Part shown: positions 7,952 through 17,634 of the stretch, piece by piece
How the letters are laid out: every line of letters begins with the position of its first letter
How positions within the stretch are numbered: position 1 is the stretch's first letter
Assembly (NCBI RefSeq): GCF_001025175.1
Contig: NZ_AP012324.1
Coordinates: 62,001 to 126,000, forward strand
From: Bifidobacterium breve DSM 20213 = JCM 1192
Lineage (GTDB): Bacteria; Actinomycetota; Actinomycetes; Actinomycetales; Bifidobacteriaceae
Direction of reading: 5' to 3'
Length of the DNA stretch: 64,000 bases
Position numbers and translations under genes: made by a program
The notes under the pieces: model-generated
Told to the model about the DNA's origin: nothing
The model's database searches: none
Seen by the model: the letters and a program-made list of their open reading frames with translations, nothing else

Positions 7952-9153
7952 GGCACGGCAACCATGGCAGCGACGCCAGCATCGCGATGGATAATGTGCC
8001 TGCATACGCAGCGGGCGCAGGCAGTGCCGCATCAGTGCAGCCATCGCGCGGCGGTGACTCGCGTCGCAGGCCATCCGCTCCGAGGCGCGGCGCATTATGG
8101 CAGGTGCTGGGCATCATTGCGGAACTGTTGCTGACCGCCGCTGCGATATGCGCGCTCTATATCGTCTGGCAGATGTGGTGGACCGGCGTGGAAGCCGAAC
8201 AAGTCCAGAATGAGACCACGCAGTCCGTGAATTGGTCCGACCCCAGCAACAACGGCGGTGATGTCAAGGTGGCCGAGGCGCAGGAAGGCGATCCGCCGGT
8301 CCAGCCCGAAAAACCGGCGTATGGCGATCTGATCGCACAGGTGTACATCCCTCGTTTTGGCTCTCAGTGGCACCGCAACTTGGTGGAGGGCACCACGCTG
8401 GAGCAACTGAACCGTCACGGTCTGGGGCACTATCAAGACACCCAGATGCCTGGTCAGGTCGGCAACTTTGCCGTAGCTGGCCATCGTAATGGCTACGGAC
8501 AGCCGCTTGGCGACGTGGACAAACTGCAGGAAGGCGACCCGATCATCATCCGTACCAAGGATTACTGGTACGTCTACCATTACACGCGCTATGAGATTGT
8601 GCTGCCCACCGACATATACGTGATTGCGCCCAACCCGGAGAACTCCAGCGTGGAGCCCACCAAACGCATGATCACCCTGACCACTTGCGAACCGAAGTAC
8701 AGCACTCCGACCCACCGATGGATCAGCTATGGCGAGCTCGCATATTGGGCCAAGGTGTCTGATGGCGTGCCCAAGGAACTGGCCACCACCGATTCGTCCG
8801 GTGAGGTGCGTTTTGCCACCAAGGAGACCCCGTCCCTGGTTTCCAAGATCGGTTCTTTGGACAAGGTGGTGTATGGCGCACTGGTGGCATGGCTGATTCT
8901 GTTCATTGCCGCAGCCGTGGCCTGGCGCTGGCCGGTGCTCAAGGCGATTCGTCTGGGCGAACGCCGCCGCCCTGATGCCAGCATCTATGGCACGCTGCTG
9001 CGCTTGCAGCCAGGTGTGGCGCCAATCCGCTGGCTACTGCTGGCTGTGCTGCTGTTTGCCGGTGCCGCGGCCCTGTTCCAGTGGGTATTCCCCTGGGCGG
9101 CCGCCAACATTCCGTTCCTGCAGCAAATGTCGAACTTCGTGGTGTCCAACTAG
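7948..9153 (+). CDS. srtE: Class E sortase
   Basis: A 401-residue membrane protein with a disordered N-terminus, a membrane helix at about residues 52-78, a sortase domain and two C-terminal membrane helices (about 310-335 and 350-385). The catalytic residues are visible: His179 in AVAGHRNGYG, Cys247 in TLTTCEPKYS, and Arg257 in THRWISY. The TLTTC motif and the two trailing helices are typical of actinobacterial class E sortases, which anchor surface proteins (often LAxTG) to peptidoglycan. No sortase substrate is encoded next to it, which fits a housekeeping role. Confidence 0.9.
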   Translation: MRHGNHGSDASIAMDNVPAYAAGAGSAASVQPSRGGDSRRRPSAPRRGALWQVLGIIAELLLTAAAICALYIVWQMWWTGVEAEQVQNETTQSVNWSDPSNNGGDVKVAEAQEGDPPVQPEKPAYGDLIAQVYIPRFGSQWHRNLVEGTTLEQLNRHGLGHYQDTQMPGQVGNFAVAGHRNGYGQPLGDVDKLQEGDPIIIRTKDYWYVYHYTRYEIVLPTDIYVIAPNPENSSVEPTKRMITLTTCEPKYSTPTHRWISYGELAYWAKVSDGVPKELATTDSSGEVRFATKETPSLVSKIGSLDKVVYGALVAWLILFIAAAVAWRWPVLKAIRLGERRRPDASIYGTLLRLQPGVAPIRWLLLAVLLFAGAAALFQWVFPWAAANIPFLQQMSNFVVSN

Positions 9154-9231
9154 GCCGTGCGCATGTTCGGGTGCAAGCACGGCAAAGCGCTGTAGTATGG
9201 CTTGCAGCATAGGTTTTTCAAGGAGAGCAGT

Positions 9232-9876
9232 ATGACCGATTCCGCACGCATCCTGGTGGTGGATAACTACGATTCCTTTGTATATACGATTGTTGGCTAT
9301 CTGAAGACGCTTGGTGCCACGATTGACGTGGTGCGCAATGATGCCATCGATCCCGCCGCGCCCGGTGTTCTGGACGGCTACGACGGCGTGCTGATTTCCC
9401 CCGGACCCGGAGCTCCCGCCGAATCCGGTGCCAGCGAGGATATGATTCGTCTGTGCGCAGCCACCGGCGTGCCGATGTTCGGCGTGTGCCTGGGTCTGCA
9501 GGCGCTCGCTGAGGTCTATGGCTGCACAGTGGATCATGCGCCCACCATCATGCACGGCAAGACCAGCTTGGTGGAGCATATCGATGATGAGATTTTCGAG
9601 GGCGTGGCCAATCCGATGACCGCCACCCGATACCATTCGCTGGCCGTTGAGCCCGATTCGGTGCCGGATACGCTGCAGGTCACGGCATGGACGCAGGACG
9701 ACCACATCATCCAGGGGGTGAGGGTCAAGGACAAGCCGATGTATGCGGTGCAATTCCACCCGGAATCCGTGATGACACAGGATGGCTACCGTCTGCTGGC
9801 CAATTGGCTGAAGGTGTGCGGGCAGGATAACGCCGTAGCTAAATCCGCCGGATTGCAGCCCAAAGTCACGAAGTAA
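9232..9876 (+). CDS. pabA: Class I glutamine amidotransferase subunit (PabA/TrpG type)
   Basis: A 214-residue glutaminase that passes ammonia to an aminodeoxychorismate or anthranilate synthase partner. It has the start ILVVDNYDSFVYTIVGYL, the nucleophile Cys86 in FGVCLGLQALAE, and the His-Glu pair in VQFHPESVMTQDG. The ATG at 9232 has AAGGAGAG upstream. No pabB or trpE gene is nearby. The equivalent Mycobacterium gene (Rv0013) also stands alone beside pknB, so the location is conserved while the synthase partner is elsewhere. Whether it serves folate, tryptophan or both cannot be settled from sequence. Confidence 0.88.
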   Translation: MTDSARILVVDNYDSFVYTIVGYLKTLGATIDVVRNDAIDPAAPGVLDGYDGVLISPGPGAPAESGASEDMIRLCAATGVPMFGVCLGLQALAEVYGCTVDHAPTIMHGKTSLVEHIDDEIFEGVANPMTATRYHSLAVEPDSVPDTLQVTAWTQDDHIIQGVRVKDKPMYAVQFHPESVMTQDGYRLLANWLKVCGQDNAVAKSAGLQPKVTK

Positions 9877-9885
9877 CGAGTAATG

Positions 9886-9924
9886 ATTGACCCCCGCTAG
9901 CAGGTATCGCTAGCGGGGGTCAAT
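9886..9924. terminator. Terminator shared by pabA and the pknB operon
   Basis: A perfect 16-bp inverted repeat (9886-9901 and 9909-9924, loop AGGTATC) lies between the convergent ends of pabA and pknB. Its arms start ATTGACCCCCGCTAGC. There is no clear T-tract on either side. Confidence 0.75.
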
Positions 9925-9948
9925 GCTCATCATCGGTCGCGAGACGGG

Positions 9949-12000
9949 CTATTGCCCGTTAGTGTTGGTGTGGCCACCACTGCTGTTGTTGGTATTGCTA
10001 CTGGCCCCAGCCTTGGTAGTGATGGTGACAGTCGAGCCTTCATCGACCTGCGAACCGCCAGCCGGATCGGTGTTGACCACCACTGCGTTGCTGTCGCTTG
10101 GTCCGCTGACCTGTACAGTGAACCCGGCTGCCTCCAGCGTGAGTTTTGCAGTCGCGTAGTTGGTGCCGGCGGCAATGGTCGGCACGGTGGCCTGCTTTTT
10201 GCCGGCGGATACCCAAATGGTGATGGTGCCGCCCTGTTCGATGGAGGAACCGGAGCCGGGTTCCACGCGGGTAATCGATCCGGCAGGCACCGAATCGGAA
10301 TTCTCGGATTCCACGGTGAAGTTGAATTTGTCGTTGTACTGCTGCAGCACGGCATCCTTTGCCTGGCCCACCAGGTTGTCCGGCACCTTGGTCATGCCGG
10401 TGGACACCCACAGGGTGATCGACGAGCCCTTGGTGGCGGACTGCCCGTTGGCGGGATCGGTGCGGGTCACCAGATCCTTGGCCACGGAATCACTGTCTTC
10501 GGTCTTGACCACGGAGTTCACTTCAAAGCCGGCATCCTTGAGGATATTGCGGGCCTCGTCCTGAGTGCGCTTGGAAACGTCCGGAATGGAGATGGACTGC
10601 GGTCCGGCCGAGAACCATACCTGCACCTTGGAACCCTTGACCACCTTGGTGCCGGCCTTGGGGCTCATTCGCGTGCATGTACCTTCCGGCTCGGTGGAAT
10701 CGGTGTCACGCTTCTCCACCATCGTCAATCCCGCCGCCTTGAGCTTGGCGTCCATGCCATCCTTGGAGGTGGATGCGGTGCATTCAGGTATGGCGACCAG
10801 CTCTTCGGTGGACGTATGCGACCCGTTCATGGCAAACGCTACGCCAACCACGATGGCGATAACCGCGATTAATGCCACAACCACACCAATAATGATGCGC
10901 TTGCGCTTCTTGGCCTTGGCCGCAGCCGCACGCTGCTCGGCACGCGACTTGACGTTTGCGGCATTGGTGCCATTGGTGGCCGAGATCTGCTCGAATTGGC
11001 CGGTTACCGGATTGAATGCCTGCGTAGGCTGCTGAGGCTGTCCCAGAGCTGCGGTCGGCAGGTCGCGCTCGGCATCCCTGCGGGCCTTCATGTTGGAGAG
11101 GTCGGTCAGGGGGTTGAACGCGGCCGCCACCGGAACGCCGCCGTTCATATAGGTCAAGACATCGTTCTTGAACTCGGAAGCAGTGGCATAACGGTTCTGG
11201 CGATCCTTGGCCATGGCCTTGGCGCAGATCGAATCCCACATCTTCGGCAGGCCCGGTACTACGGCGGAAGGCGGCGTGGCCACCTCGGAAACATGCTGGT
11301 ATGCGATGGCCACGGCGGAATCGCCGGTGAACGGCGGGCGGCCGGTCAGCATCTCGTACAGCACACAGCCGGCGGAGTACAGGTCGGAACGCATGTCCAC
11401 GGTTTCGCCGCGTGCCTGCTCGGGGCTCAGGTACTGTGCGGTGCCCACCACGCCCTGCGATTGGGTCATGGTGGCGGCCGAGTCGTCCAGTGCGCGGGCG
11501 ATGCCGAAGTCCATGACCTTGACCACGCCCTGCTCGGAAATCATGATGTTGCCGGGTTTGATGTCGCGGTGGATGATGCCCATACGATGCGAGTAGTCGA
11601 GGGCGTTTAGCACGCCGAGCATTACCTGCTCGCAGTCGCGCTGGCTCAAGGCGCCGTTCACCTTGATGATGTCGCGCAGGGTCTGGCCCTTGACGTACTC
11701 CATCACGATGTACGGCAGATGCTCCACGTCGCCGTTATCGGTGGTGACCGTCTCCTCGCCGGAATCGTAGATGTTCACGATGTTCGGGTTGTTCATCTGC
11801 GCGACCGCGTGCGCCTCACGGCGGAAGCGGGCCAGAAATATGTCGTCGTTGGCCAGATCCGCGCGCATGATCTTGATGGCGACGGTGCGCCCCAAGCGGG
11901 TGTCGAGAGCGACATGGACTTCAGCCATGCCGCCGCGGCCAATGAGCTGGCCGAGCTGGTATCGGCCATCGGCCAGTGCAGTAGGCATATTGCTGCTCAT
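9949..12000 (-). CDS. pknB: Serine/threonine protein kinase PknB with PASTA domains
   Basis: A 683-residue membrane kinase. The kinase domain covers about residues 14-285, with the glycine loop GRGGMAEV, the ATP lysine at about 43, HRDIKPGN (Asp146), DFG (Asp164) and GTAQYLSPE in the activation segment. A basic juxtamembrane stretch leads to one helix at about 369-391. The outside part has four PASTA repeats (about 400-665), which bind muropeptides or lipid II, and ends in a Ser/Asn/Gly-rich tail. PknB-type kinases sense wall precursors and control growth and division. Its start overlaps the pknA stop by four bases. It is the last gene of the fhaA-fhaB-pstP-rodA-pbpA-pknA-pknB operon. Confidence 0.95.
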   Translation of the reverse strand: MSSNMPTALADGRYQLGQLIGRGGMAEVHVALDTRLGRTVAIKIMRADLANDDIFLARFRREAHAVAQMNNPNIVNIYDSGEETVTTDNGDVEHLPYIVMEYVKGQTLRDIIKVNGALSQRDCEQVMLGVLNALDYSHRMGIIHRDIKPGNIMISEQGVVKVMDFGIARALDDSAATMTQSQGVVGTAQYLSPEQARGETVDMRSDLYSAGCVLYEMLTGRPPFTGDSAVAIAYQHVSEVATPPSAVVPGLPKMWDSICAKAMAKDRQNRYATASEFKNDVLTYMNGGVPVAAAFNPLTDLSNMKARRDAERDLPTAALGQPQQPTQAFNPVTGQFEQISATNGTNAANVKSRAEQRAAAAKAKKRKRIIIGVVVALIAVIAIVVGVAFAMNGSHTSTEELVAIPECTASTSKDGMDAKLKAAGLTMVEKRDTDSTEPEGTCTRMSPKAGTKVVKGSKVQVWFSAGPQSISIPDVSKRTQDEARNILKDAGFEVNSVVKTEDSDSVAKDLVTRTDPANGQSATKGSSITLWVSTGMTKVPDNLVGQAKDAVLQQYNDKFNFTVESENSDSVPAGSITRVEPGSGSSIEQGGTITIWVSAGKKQATVPTIAAGTNYATAKLTLEAAGFTVQVSGPSDSNAVVVNTDPAGGSQVDEGSTVTITTKAGASSNTNNSSGGHTNTNGQ

Positions 12001-12947
12001 TGCTTATTCCCTCCCAATAATGAGGCCGGAGCCTCCATAACGATGCGCGGTGTGCTCGACACCCTACGGGGCAGACGGCTACCGGACGTGATCATGGTGC
12101 TGTCGGTCATTTCGGTCTGCTGGTCAAGCAGACGACGTTCGATGCGGGCCAGTGTGCGGGACACCACCAGAGCGTCCTTAGGACGGTCCAGCGGATCTTT
12201 GGCCAGCATGGACATCACGAATTCACGCAGCTGGATATCCACAGAATCGGGCAGCGGAGGCACGGCATTGTTCACGTGTGCGGCCGCGATATCCACTGGA
12301 GTGGCACCGGTGAACGGACGGTGGCCGGCGAGCCCTTCGTAGGCCACAACGCCCAGAGAATAGATGTCGGATTGCGGCGTGGCCTGCTGGCCCTGCGCCT
12401 GCTCAGGCGAAATGTACTGCGCGGTGCCCACCACCATGCCGTCTTGGGTGATCTGACCCTGGCCGGTGGAATAGCTGACGCCGAAATCGGTGATTTTCAC
12501 CTCGCCGCTATCGGAGACCATGATGTTGGCCGGCTTGACATCGCGGTGAATCACGCCGTGTGAGTGTGCGATGAACAGGCCGCGCGCGGTCTGGATGAGA
12601 ATGGGCAGCAGTTCGATGGGATCCATCGCGCCCTTCTCGCGGAACAAATCGGCCAACGACTTCGAGGGCACGTATTCCATAATGAGGAATCCGATGCCAT
12701 CATGCTCATAGTATTCGAACAAGGCGGCGATGTTCGGATGCGCCAGATTGGCGGAGTTGTGGGCCTCGGCACGCAGACGGCGAAGTTTGGCCTCGGCATT
12801 GGTCATGTCCGAACGCAAAGCCTTGATGGCCACCTCGCGTCCGAGCTGGATGTCGTAGCCTTTCCAGACCTCGCCCATGCCGCCCTGCGCAAGGCGCGCG
12901 TCAAGGCGGTATCGGCGGTGAATGAGCTGTCCTTCGATGAGTTTCAT
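11997..12947 (-). CDS. pknA: Serine/threonine protein kinase PknA
   Basis: A 316-residue kinase with RLAQGGMGEVWKG, the ATP lysine at about 42, HRDVKPANIM (Asp136), TDFG, and GTAQYISPEQ in the activation segment. Unlike Mycobacterium PknA it has no visible membrane helix or long extracellular part: after the kinase lobe there are only about 50 residues. It is therefore probably cytosolic or held at the membrane by partners. Short overlaps with pbpA upstream and pknB downstream point to translational coupling. It probably phosphorylates division and wall-synthesis proteins. Confidence 0.93.
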   Translation of the reverse strand: MKLIEGQLIHRRYRLDARLAQGGMGEVWKGYDIQLGREVAIKALRSDMTNAEAKLRRLRAEAHNSANLAHPNIAALFEYYEHDGIGFLIMEYVPSKSLADLFREKGAMDPIELLPILIQTARGLFIAHSHGVIHRDVKPANIMVSDSGEVKITDFGVSYSTGQGQITQDGMVVGTAQYISPEQAQGQQATPQSDIYSLGVVAYEGLAGHRPFTGATPVDIAAAHVNNAVPPLPDSVDIQLREFVMSMLAKDPLDRPKDALVVSRTLARIERRLLDQQTEMTDSTMITSGSRLPRRVSSTPRIVMEAPASLLGGNKQ

Positions 12948-14410
12948 TGCTGCAGCGCCTCCTGAATCATCGCGCGCATAATCGGGCCTGCGGCGAACGA
13001 ACCGTACAGATCTGTGTTATGCACCAGCACTGCGACGGCAATCTGCGGATCGTCTGCCGGCGCGAAGCCGATAACCCAGCCGTCGATGCTGCTGTTATCG
13101 GTGCCGATTTGTGCAGTACCGGTTTTTGCGGCCACAGATATGCCATTGATGGCAAGCGTCGGGTTGGCCTTGGTAACCACGCTTTCCATCATGGTGGTGA
13201 GCTTGTCTGCAGTATCCTTGTTAAACGCCTCGGCCATGACCTGCGACTTGGTTTCGGAAAGCACGGTCAGATCGGAGGCGCGTACGCGATCCACCAGGGT
13301 GGGACGCATCAGCTTACCGTCATTGGCGATGGCCTGGGCGACCATTGCCATCTGCAACGGCGTGGCCGTGGTGTCGCCCTGGCCGATGGAGGCCAATGCC
13401 AGTTTGTCGGCGGTGGAGCTGGACGGGAACGTCGATGCGGTGGCTGTCATCGGGGTGCCGGTGTTCTCGGTGCCGTCAATGGTGATGGTGCTGCCGAAGC
13501 CAAGCTTGGTGGCCATATCGCTGACCTTGTCTTGTCCCAGAGCCACGCCAAGCTGGGCGAAAGCGGTGTTCGAGGACCAGGTAATCGCGTCCTGCAGCGA
13601 AATCTTTCCGTCAGTGCCGTTGGCTTGGTACACGGCGTTCGGCAACTGGGTATTGGTGCCAGGAAGCGTGTATGAGCTGCCTGCGGGAATCTGCGTATCT
13701 GTCTGGTAATCGCCGGTTTCCAGCGCGGCGGATGCCACGATGGTCTTGAACGTGGAGCCGGGCGGGTACAGCTGTGAGGTGGCGCGGTTGATCAGGGGGC
13801 TATCGCCGCCTGCCGCAAGCTCGTTGTACGTCTTGGTGGCGGCATCGGAATCATGGGTGGCCAGCTGGTTCGGATCGTAGCTGGGGGTGCTCACCATGGC
13901 AAGGATGCGGCCGGTTTTCACCTCGATGGCCACGGCGGCGCCGTCCCTGGTGCCGAGCTGGTCGTACGCGACCTGCTGGATCTTGGGGTTGATTGACGTC
14001 TCGATGGACGCGCCTTGATTGGCGCTGCCGGTCAGCATGGCCTTGGCGCGCTGCCAGATCAGCGAGTCGGCCTCGCCGCTAAGCAACATGCTGCGCGAGG
14101 CTTCCAGGCCGCGATCCGCAGTCTGGTTGATGGAGAAGAATCCGGTGACCGGTGCGTACAGCGGTCCATTCGAATAGGTGCGCTGGTACTTGAATGCGTC
14201 ATTTACCGGCTCCGATTGAGCCATTACCGTGCCGTCGGAGGCCAAAATGGCGCCACGATAAGCGCCAAGCTGATGGTAGAGGGCACGGGCGTTGCGAGAG
14301 TCGTTGTTCAGCGTGCTGGAGCTGATGGCCATGATGATGGTAGATGACAGGCCGAGTACCACGAACAGAGCGATGACGGCGGTAAACAGCTGGCGCAGGT
14401 ATTTGTTCAT
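12944..14410 (-). CDS. pbpA: Penicillin-binding protein (transpeptidase) PbpA
   Basis: A 488-residue class B penicillin-binding protein with one N-terminal membrane anchor (about residues 9-30), a dimerisation domain, and a transpeptidase domain. The three active-site motifs are visible: Ser219-Thr-Phe-Lys222 (PPGSTFKT), Ser-Ser-Asn at 279-281 (TWSSNTAFAQ), and KTGTAQ near residue 430. It cross-links peptidoglycan together with the adjacent RodA/FtsW-type glycosyltransferase. It overlaps pknA and rodA by four bases each. In Mycobacterium the equivalent protein is a phosphorylation target of PknB. Confidence 0.95.
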   Translation of the reverse strand: MNKYLRQLFTAVIALFVVLGLSSTIIMAISSSTLNNDSRNARALYHQLGAYRGAILASDGTVMAQSEPVNDAFKYQRTYSNGPLYAPVTGFFSINQTADRGLEASRSMLLSGEADSLIWQRAKAMLTGSANQGASIETSINPKIQQVAYDQLGTRDGAAVAIEVKTGRILAMVSTPSYDPNQLATHDSDAATKTYNELAAGGDSPLINRATSQLYPPGSTFKTIVASAALETGDYQTDTQIPAGSSYTLPGTNTQLPNAVYQANGTDGKISLQDAITWSSNTAFAQLGVALGQDKVSDMATKLGFGSTITIDGTENTGTPMTATASTFPSSSTADKLALASIGQGDTTATPLQMAMVAQAIANDGKLMRPTLVDRVRASDLTVLSETKSQVMAEAFNKDTADKLTTMMESVVTKANPTLAINGISVAAKTGTAQIGTDNSSIDGWVIGFAPADDPQIAVAVLVHNTDLYGSFAAGPIMRAMIQEALQQ

Positions 14411-16014
14411 GCGCGTTCACCTCCGTTGGATGTGTCGATGGGGAAGTTCGTCTGGATCTGCGGCACCGGTGGGGCAGGAGGCATGGATGGCACCTGGGGC
14501 ACCGAGGGAAGGACCCCGGTACGGACCGTGTACTCGGGTTCCTCAGCGGTGTTTGGAATCTGCGGGTCGTTTGCTTCCTCAGACACGTCGTGCGGCGTGG
14601 CCGAGGCTACACGCGGGCGGACAATGGGCTCGGTGGCGCGTGCGCGGGCCTTAAGCTCCTTGTTGCGCAACGCCGCAAGCGCTTCATGCTGGAAGGTATC
14701 TGAAGTCAGCTCAGGCTCCGGCTGGTTCGCCGAATTGGAAATGACGATAAGCAACGCCGCAAGAATGTAGTTGGCGATAAGACTGGAACCGCCGGCTGCC
14801 ATATATGGCAGGGTCAGGCCGGTAAGCGGAATGACGAGCGTGATGCCGCCGACCACGGTGAATACCTGGAAAGCCATGGTGAACACCAGTCCGGAAGCAA
14901 GCAGCTTGCCGAAACCGTCCTTGATTTTCATAGCGACGATGAAGCCGGAAGCGATGATGATCAGATAGAGCATCAGAATAGCCATGACGCCCACCAGGCC
15001 GAGCTCCTCGCCGAGGGAGGCGTAGATGAAATCGGAGTTGGCGAAGGTGACCAGAGATGGATGTCCCTGGCCCAGACCGGTACCGATCATGCCGCCGGAT
15101 GCCAGGCCGAAAATGCCGGTGACCAGCTGCCAAGAGCCGCCGGGGGACTTGGTGTACTGTTCGTTGCTGAACGGGTGCAGCCATGCATCGACTCTCGAAC
15201 CCACATGGCTGAACATGCTTGCGGCCAGCATCGCACCTGCGGCAAAGGTGATCAGACCGATGACGATCCAGCTTTTGCGGCCTGTGGACGTGTACAGCAT
15301 GGCCACGAACATGGCGAAGAACATGAGCGAGGTACCCAGATCGTGTTGCACGACGAGCACTCCCATCGAGGCGATCCACACCACGATGATAGGGCCTAAG
15401 TCCTTGATGCGGGGCAGCTGCAATCCCAGCACCTTTTTGCCGCCGACAGCCAGCTGATCGCGATGATCGAAGAGATAGGCGGCAAAAAAGAACGCGAGAA
15501 AAAGTTTGGCGAATTCACCGGGCTGGAAGCTGCCGAGGCCTGGAATGCGCACCCAGATACGAGCGCCGTTGATCTCTGTGCCGATAACCGGCAGCATGGG
15601 GGAAAGCAACAGTATCAGACCCACCACCATCGACACGTAGGAAAAGCGCCTGAGAACGCGGTAATCTCGCAGGAAGACGATGATCAGCGTCGAAAGCCCC
15701 AAAGCAACGTACAGCCATATGATCTGGCGCTTGGCGATATCCCATCCCTCGCTCTGATCGATGCGGGCGATCATCGTGATGCCGGTGGCGGTGAGCAGCA
15801 GTACGCACGGCATGATGGATTGGCTGGCATACGGCTGGAAGCGGGCGGTCAGCCCACAGAACACGAGGAACAGTGCGGCCGCCGCGCACAACATGATGGC
15901 GTATTGCACGGGGAATGCGCCGGTGGTGCGCTGGAACATCTGGATGAACGCCAGCGCGCTGATAGCCACGGCAAGCAGGAGCAGCGCAATTTGGCGGAAA
16001 CGGGTAGCGATCAT
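14407..16014 (-). CDS. rodA: RodA/FtsW/SpoVE family peptidoglycan glycosyltransferase
   Basis: A 535-residue polytopic protein of the SEDS family, which polymerises lipid II into glycan strands. The conserved block NGARIWVRIPGLGSFQPGEF is present and is a hallmark of the family. The C-terminal region of about 100 residues after the last helix is cytoplasmic and ends in a proline-rich stretch (VPSVPQVPSMPPAPPVP), which may be a docking region. It sits between pbpA and the phosphatase gene with four-base overlaps, which matches the SEDS and class B penicillin-binding protein pairing. Confidence 0.94.
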   Translation of the reverse strand: MIATRFRQIALLLLAVAISALAFIQMFQRTTGAFPVQYAIMLCAAAALFLVFCGLTARFQPYASQSIMPCVLLLTATGITMIARIDQSEGWDIAKRQIIWLYVALGLSTLIIVFLRDYRVLRRFSYVSMVVGLILLLSPMLPVIGTEINGARIWVRIPGLGSFQPGEFAKLFLAFFFAAYLFDHRDQLAVGGKKVLGLQLPRIKDLGPIIVVWIASMGVLVVQHDLGTSLMFFAMFVAMLYTSTGRKSWIVIGLITFAAGAMLAASMFSHVGSRVDAWLHPFSNEQYTKSPGGSWQLVTGIFGLASGGMIGTGLGQGHPSLVTFANSDFIYASLGEELGLVGVMAILMLYLIIIASGFIVAMKIKDGFGKLLASGLVFTMAFQVFTVVGGITLVIPLTGLTLPYMAAGGSSLIANYILAALLIVISNSANQPEPELTSDTFQHEALAALRNKELKARARATEPIVRPRVASATPHDVSEEANDPQIPNTAEEPEYTVRTGVLPSVPQVPSMPPAPPVPQIQTNFPIDTSNGGERA

Positions 16015-17630
16015 TGCGATCCTCCCGTGGTGGCGTCGTCGGCTGCCCCAATGCCGGACTCGGACTTGTTGGTATTGCCGGAAGTGGACGAGTTGGATGA
16101 GCCTGACGAGTTGCTGGATGTGGACTTCTTGGCCTGCTCGCTCTCCTGCTGCTTCTTGAACTTGTTCATTTCGCTACGAATAATGCCCACATGCGATTGG
16201 GCCTCGTCCAAGGAGCCCACCGAAATACCCCGATTGAGCTGATCGCGCCAAGTCTGCGGCAGATTCGACACGGTAATCGAGGTGCTGGAAACCTCATGAG
16301 ACAGCGCCAAGCCGAACAGATTAGTAGGTACGCCTTGGTAAATAGCCACTTTGCCGTTGCTGTTGCCGACGTAATACCGGGTCTGGCTCCACATGTACGT
16401 GCCGGTGCCGGCACCGAACAGCACCGCCACAGCCAGAAGAATGGTGATGACTATGGCCAATCGGTTCCGCTGATGCTTGGCACGTGTGGCTTTCTTCTGC
16501 TCCACATGCTCGTCCCTGATGGCCTTGGCCACCTCGGGATCGTTCGGGTCCGCGGAAAGACGGCCGTCAGGCTTTTGCACTACCGGAATTTCGCCAGTAT
16601 CCGGGTTATCGCGCTCGCCGGTCTCCTCGCGGACGGCGGAGGGCTGCACCACGCGGGTGGTGGATGGCTCGGCGCTGGCTGGCGCTGCATCGTTATGTTG
16701 CGTGTCCGCTGGCTGCATCAGTGCCGCAGCGCGTTTGGCGGGCGAATGATCGTCCCTCAGCGCGGGGGCGGTGGCCACCGGTTCGTTGACGATATCGGCA
16801 ATCGGCTCCAGGTTGCGGCTGGCTGCGCCGCCCACCAGCGGGGTCTGATGTGGCAGATCGAAGGCGTCGGCATCCAAAGCCAGCGTGGCGTCCGCAATCA
16901 CGGCGGTGACGTTGTCGGTGCTGCCGGCGCGTAGGGCCATCTGCACCAAGCGTTGCGCGCATTCGCCTTGATCGGCCAATGCGGTCATCGTCTCTTTGAT
17001 GGTGGAGTCTTCCAGTACACCGCACAGGCCGTCGGAGCACAGCAGCCAGCGATCCGCGGGGTGGGCCTTGCGAATGGAGATGTCCGGGTGCGGGTCGATG
17101 TCGAAATCACCGAGCACGCGCATAACGACATTGCGTTGCGGATGGTTCTTGGCCTCCGCAGGTGTGATGCGGCCGGTGTCGATCAGGTGCTGAACATAGC
17201 TGTGATCGCAGGTAATGCGGCTCAGGTGGCCGTCACGCAGCAGGTATGCGCGGGAATCGCCGATATGCGCCACTACCCAGTAGCCGGCGACCAATGCCAC
17301 TGCAGTGACGGTGGTGCCCATGCCGGCGAGCTTGCGTTCGCGTTTGGCTTTGCCGACGATGGCGTCATGCGCGGCCATAACGGAGGTTTCCATCATGCGG
17401 GAGATGACCTCGACATCACCGCCGGTATCGTCCTGCTCAATATGAGCCAGAGACCGGATGGCGATGGAAGATGCCGTGTCGCCGCCGGCATGACCGCCCA
17501 TACCATCGCAAATGGCGATCAGATGCTCGCCGGCGAAGGAGGAATCCTGATTGTTCGCACGCACGGTGCCCACGTCGGACACAGTGGTGGAATACAGGAA
17601 CAGCGGTTGTGAAGCGGCGGAATTAGGCAT
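16011..17630 (-). CDS. pstP: PP2C family serine/threonine protein phosphatase PstP
   Basis: A 539-residue membrane phosphatase that reverses phosphorylation by PknA and PknB. The PP2C domain (about residues 10-245) shows the metal-binding motifs CDGMGGHAGGD, IGDSRAYLL, CSDGLCGVL and DNVTAV. A long Ala/Pro/Asp-rich linker follows, then one membrane helix at about 375-395 and an extracellular part ending in a Ser/Asn-rich tail. This resembles Mycobacterium PstP. The start is four bases after the fhaB stop. It may also be called PrpC or Ppp in other annotations. Confidence 0.94.
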   Translation of the reverse strand: MPNSAASQPLFLYSTTVSDVGTVRANNQDSSFAGEHLIAICDGMGGHAGGDTASSIAIRSLAHIEQDDTGGDVEVISRMMETSVMAAHDAIVGKAKRERKLAGMGTTVTAVALVAGYWVVAHIGDSRAYLLRDGHLSRITCDHSYVQHLIDTGRITPAEAKNHPQRNVVMRVLGDFDIDPHPDISIRKAHPADRWLLCSDGLCGVLEDSTIKETMTALADQGECAQRLVQMALRAGSTDNVTAVIADATLALDADAFDLPHQTPLVGGAASRNLEPIADIVNEPVATAPALRDDHSPAKRAAALMQPADTQHNDAAPASAEPSTTRVVQPSAVREETGERDNPDTGEIPVVQKPDGRLSADPNDPEVAKAIRDEHVEQKKATRAKHQRNRLAIVITILLAVAVLFGAGTGTYMWSQTRYYVGNSNGKVAIYQGVPTNLFGLALSHEVSSTSITVSNLPQTWRDQLNRGISVGSLDEAQSHVGIIRSEMNKFKKQQESEQAKKSTSSNSSGSSNSSTSGNTNKSESGIGAADDATTGGSQ

Positions 17631-17634
17631 GCGG

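Noticed and set aside
7067..8715. Long minus-strand frames opposite the DUF881 and sortase genes
   Set aside because: The plus-strand genes have clear domains and coupled starts; the opposite frames show no motifs.
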